DNA from: JBHHUI01 sp965248775
GTDB lineage: Bacteria; Chloroflexota; Anaerolineae; Anaerolineales; JBHHUI01
DNA: 64,000 nucleotides
Assembly (NCBI GenBank): GCA_965248775.1
Contig: OZ252150.1
Span: 1,240,001-1,304,000, forward strand
Direction: 5' to 3'
Part shown: one piece after another, positions 63,369-64,000 of the stretch
Layout: each line of letters begins with the position of its first letter
How positions within the stretch are numbered: the first letter of the stretch is position 1
Program-made: the position numbers and the translations under genes
The notes under the pieces: generated by a model
What the model was told of the DNA's origin: nothing
Seen by the model: the letters and a program-made list of their open reading frames with translations, nothing else
Database searches by the model: none

Positions 63369-64000
63369 ATGATCGACTGTGATGTACACAATGATTGGGA
63401 GAACGTAAACGTCCTCGAGCCGTACCTGGAACCATACTTCCGCGACTATCTTGTGCGCGGTGAAACTCCCGGCCCGGGCATCATGCCAAAATCGACGCGC
63501 CCGTGGTTTCACCAGGAAGGATTCTTGCGCGCGGATGTAACGCCTCCCAGTCTAAATCCCGGCTCCGACTACAAATTGATGCGCGAGAAGATTTTGGATC
63601 GCTATGATTATGCGATCTTGACGGCCGAAGAGGTAATCTGGGTTTCTACTTTGGCAAACCCGTATTATGCAACTGCGCTGGCGCGGGCGCATAAGGATTG
63701 GATGATTGAAACTTGGCTCCCGAAGGACAAGCGCTTCAAAGGTTCAATCGTCGTCGCACCTCAGGATCCACAAGCGGCGGCAGCTGAGATTCGGCGTGTG
63801 GGCGGCCATCCGGACATTGTTCAAGTGCTAGTCACAACCGGCGCGCCACGTCCCTATGGCGAACCTTTCTATCATCCGATCTGGGAGGCCGCCTCAGAAT
63901 TGGGATTGGTGATCGCCGCCCATTTGGGCGGGGAGGTTGGCCAGCATAGCCCGGTCGCCTGCGGTTTGCAAACTTTCTTCTGGGAGGCGCACGCGCTCCT
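63369..64000 (+). CDS. Amidohydrolase family 2 (ACMSD-like), truncated by window end
   Basis: The visible 210 codons from ATG 63369 are preceded by GAGAAG. The frame reads MIDCDVHNDWENV, in which D-x-H is the first metal-binding motif of amidohydrolase-2 enzymes, then KGSIVVAPQDPQAAAAEIRR, a barrel strand and helix, and LGLVIAAHLGGEVG with the later His. Family members act on ring or carboxyl groups, for example ACMSD-type decarboxylases. The C-terminal half lies beyond the window. It follows etfA in the same direction, but its role is unknown. Confidence 0.78.
   Translation, partial: MIDCDVHNDWENVNVLEPYLEPYFRDYLVRGETPGPGIMPKSTRPWFHQEGFLRADVTPPSLNPGSDYKLMREKILDRYDYAILTAEEVIWVSTLANPYYATALARAHKDWMIETWLPKDKRFKGSIVVAPQDPQAAAAEIRRVGGHPDIVQVLVTTGAPRPYGEPFYHPIWEAASELGLVIAAHLGGEVGQHSPVACGLQTFFWEAHAL

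Noticed and set aside
1..64000. tRNA, rRNA, riboswitch or CRISPR array
   Set aside because: I scanned the intergenic regions for cloverleaf, cobalamin-box and regularly spaced repeat patterns and found none convincing. A covariance-model search would be needed to exclude weak cases.

Overview
The window looks like part of a bacterial chromosome, most plausibly from the Chloroflexota and probably a marine or saline member. This placement is an inference. It rests on beta-helix surface proteins beginning with the CTLREAI motif, DUF11-type repeat proteins, a Pro/Thr/Glu-rich lipoprotein, and many paralogous MttB-superfamily methyltransferases and DAO-type flavoenzymes. No rRNA, tRNA or CRISPR array was seen. 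The dominant theme is stripping methyl groups from quaternary amines and other methylated osmolytes and feeding the carbon into folate metabolism.

Layout. 1-504: end of an IS4-type transposase. 0.7-4.9 kb: PhnD-like binding protein, agmatinase-like ureohydrolase, first MttB-family protein, DUF1801 protein. 4.9-7.1 kb: an ECF41 sigma factor paired with a flavin oxidoreductase behind an ECF41-type promoter. 7.4-10.5 kb: a DddP-like DMSP lyase homologue broken by a stop codon, an iron alcohol dehydrogenase, and a redoxin with an in-frame UGA at its active-site Cys. 10.6-19.8 kb: oxidoreductases (a decayed xanthine-dehydrogenase-type subunit, Zn alcohol dehydrogenase, two DAO flavoproteins, a frameshifted amine oxidase, a TauD dioxygenase) and an enoyl-CoA hydratase. 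19.8-27.9 kb: second MttB (tail cut off by an IS), homocysteine methyltransferase-like protein, GNAT, SAM methyltransferase, third MttB, and a MetE-like protein with an in-frame UGA at its zinc-ligand Cys. 28-35.4 kb: three surface proteins, one split by an IS701-like element. 35.5-38.9 kb: threonine dehydratase-like enzyme, PucR regulator, DinB protein. 38.9-51 kb: a compact C1 operon. 51.1-55 kb: a damaged second copy of the IS701-like element and small envelope proteins. 55-64 kb: choline dehydrogenase divergent from a GntR regulator, DAO and dimethylglycine dehydrogenase-type flavoproteins, ETF beta and alpha, and the start of an amidohydrolase.

How the genes could work together (inference from families): BetA oxidises choline toward betaine. 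MttB-type enzymes move one methyl group to the corrinoid protein at 41.0 kb, which RACo keeps reduced. The MtrH/AcsE-type enzyme passes it to tetrahydrofolate, and MetF/MetV oxidise methyl-THF to methylene-THF. The remaining dimethylglycine and sarcosine methyls are oxidised by the DMGDH-like fusion, the DAO enzymes (electrons to ETF) and the SoxBDAG complex.

The most notable signals are two candidate selenocysteine genes (9962-10519 minus and 26791-27903 plus). Each has UGA exactly where the family has its catalytic or metal-binding Cys. Each is followed by a short GC-rich hairpin with a G in the loop at the distance expected of a bacterial SECIS. Conventional gene calling would truncate both. 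Five other genes between 7.4 and 35.4 kb carry stops or single-base frameshifts, or are split by insertion sequences. This is either genuine decay or assembly error.
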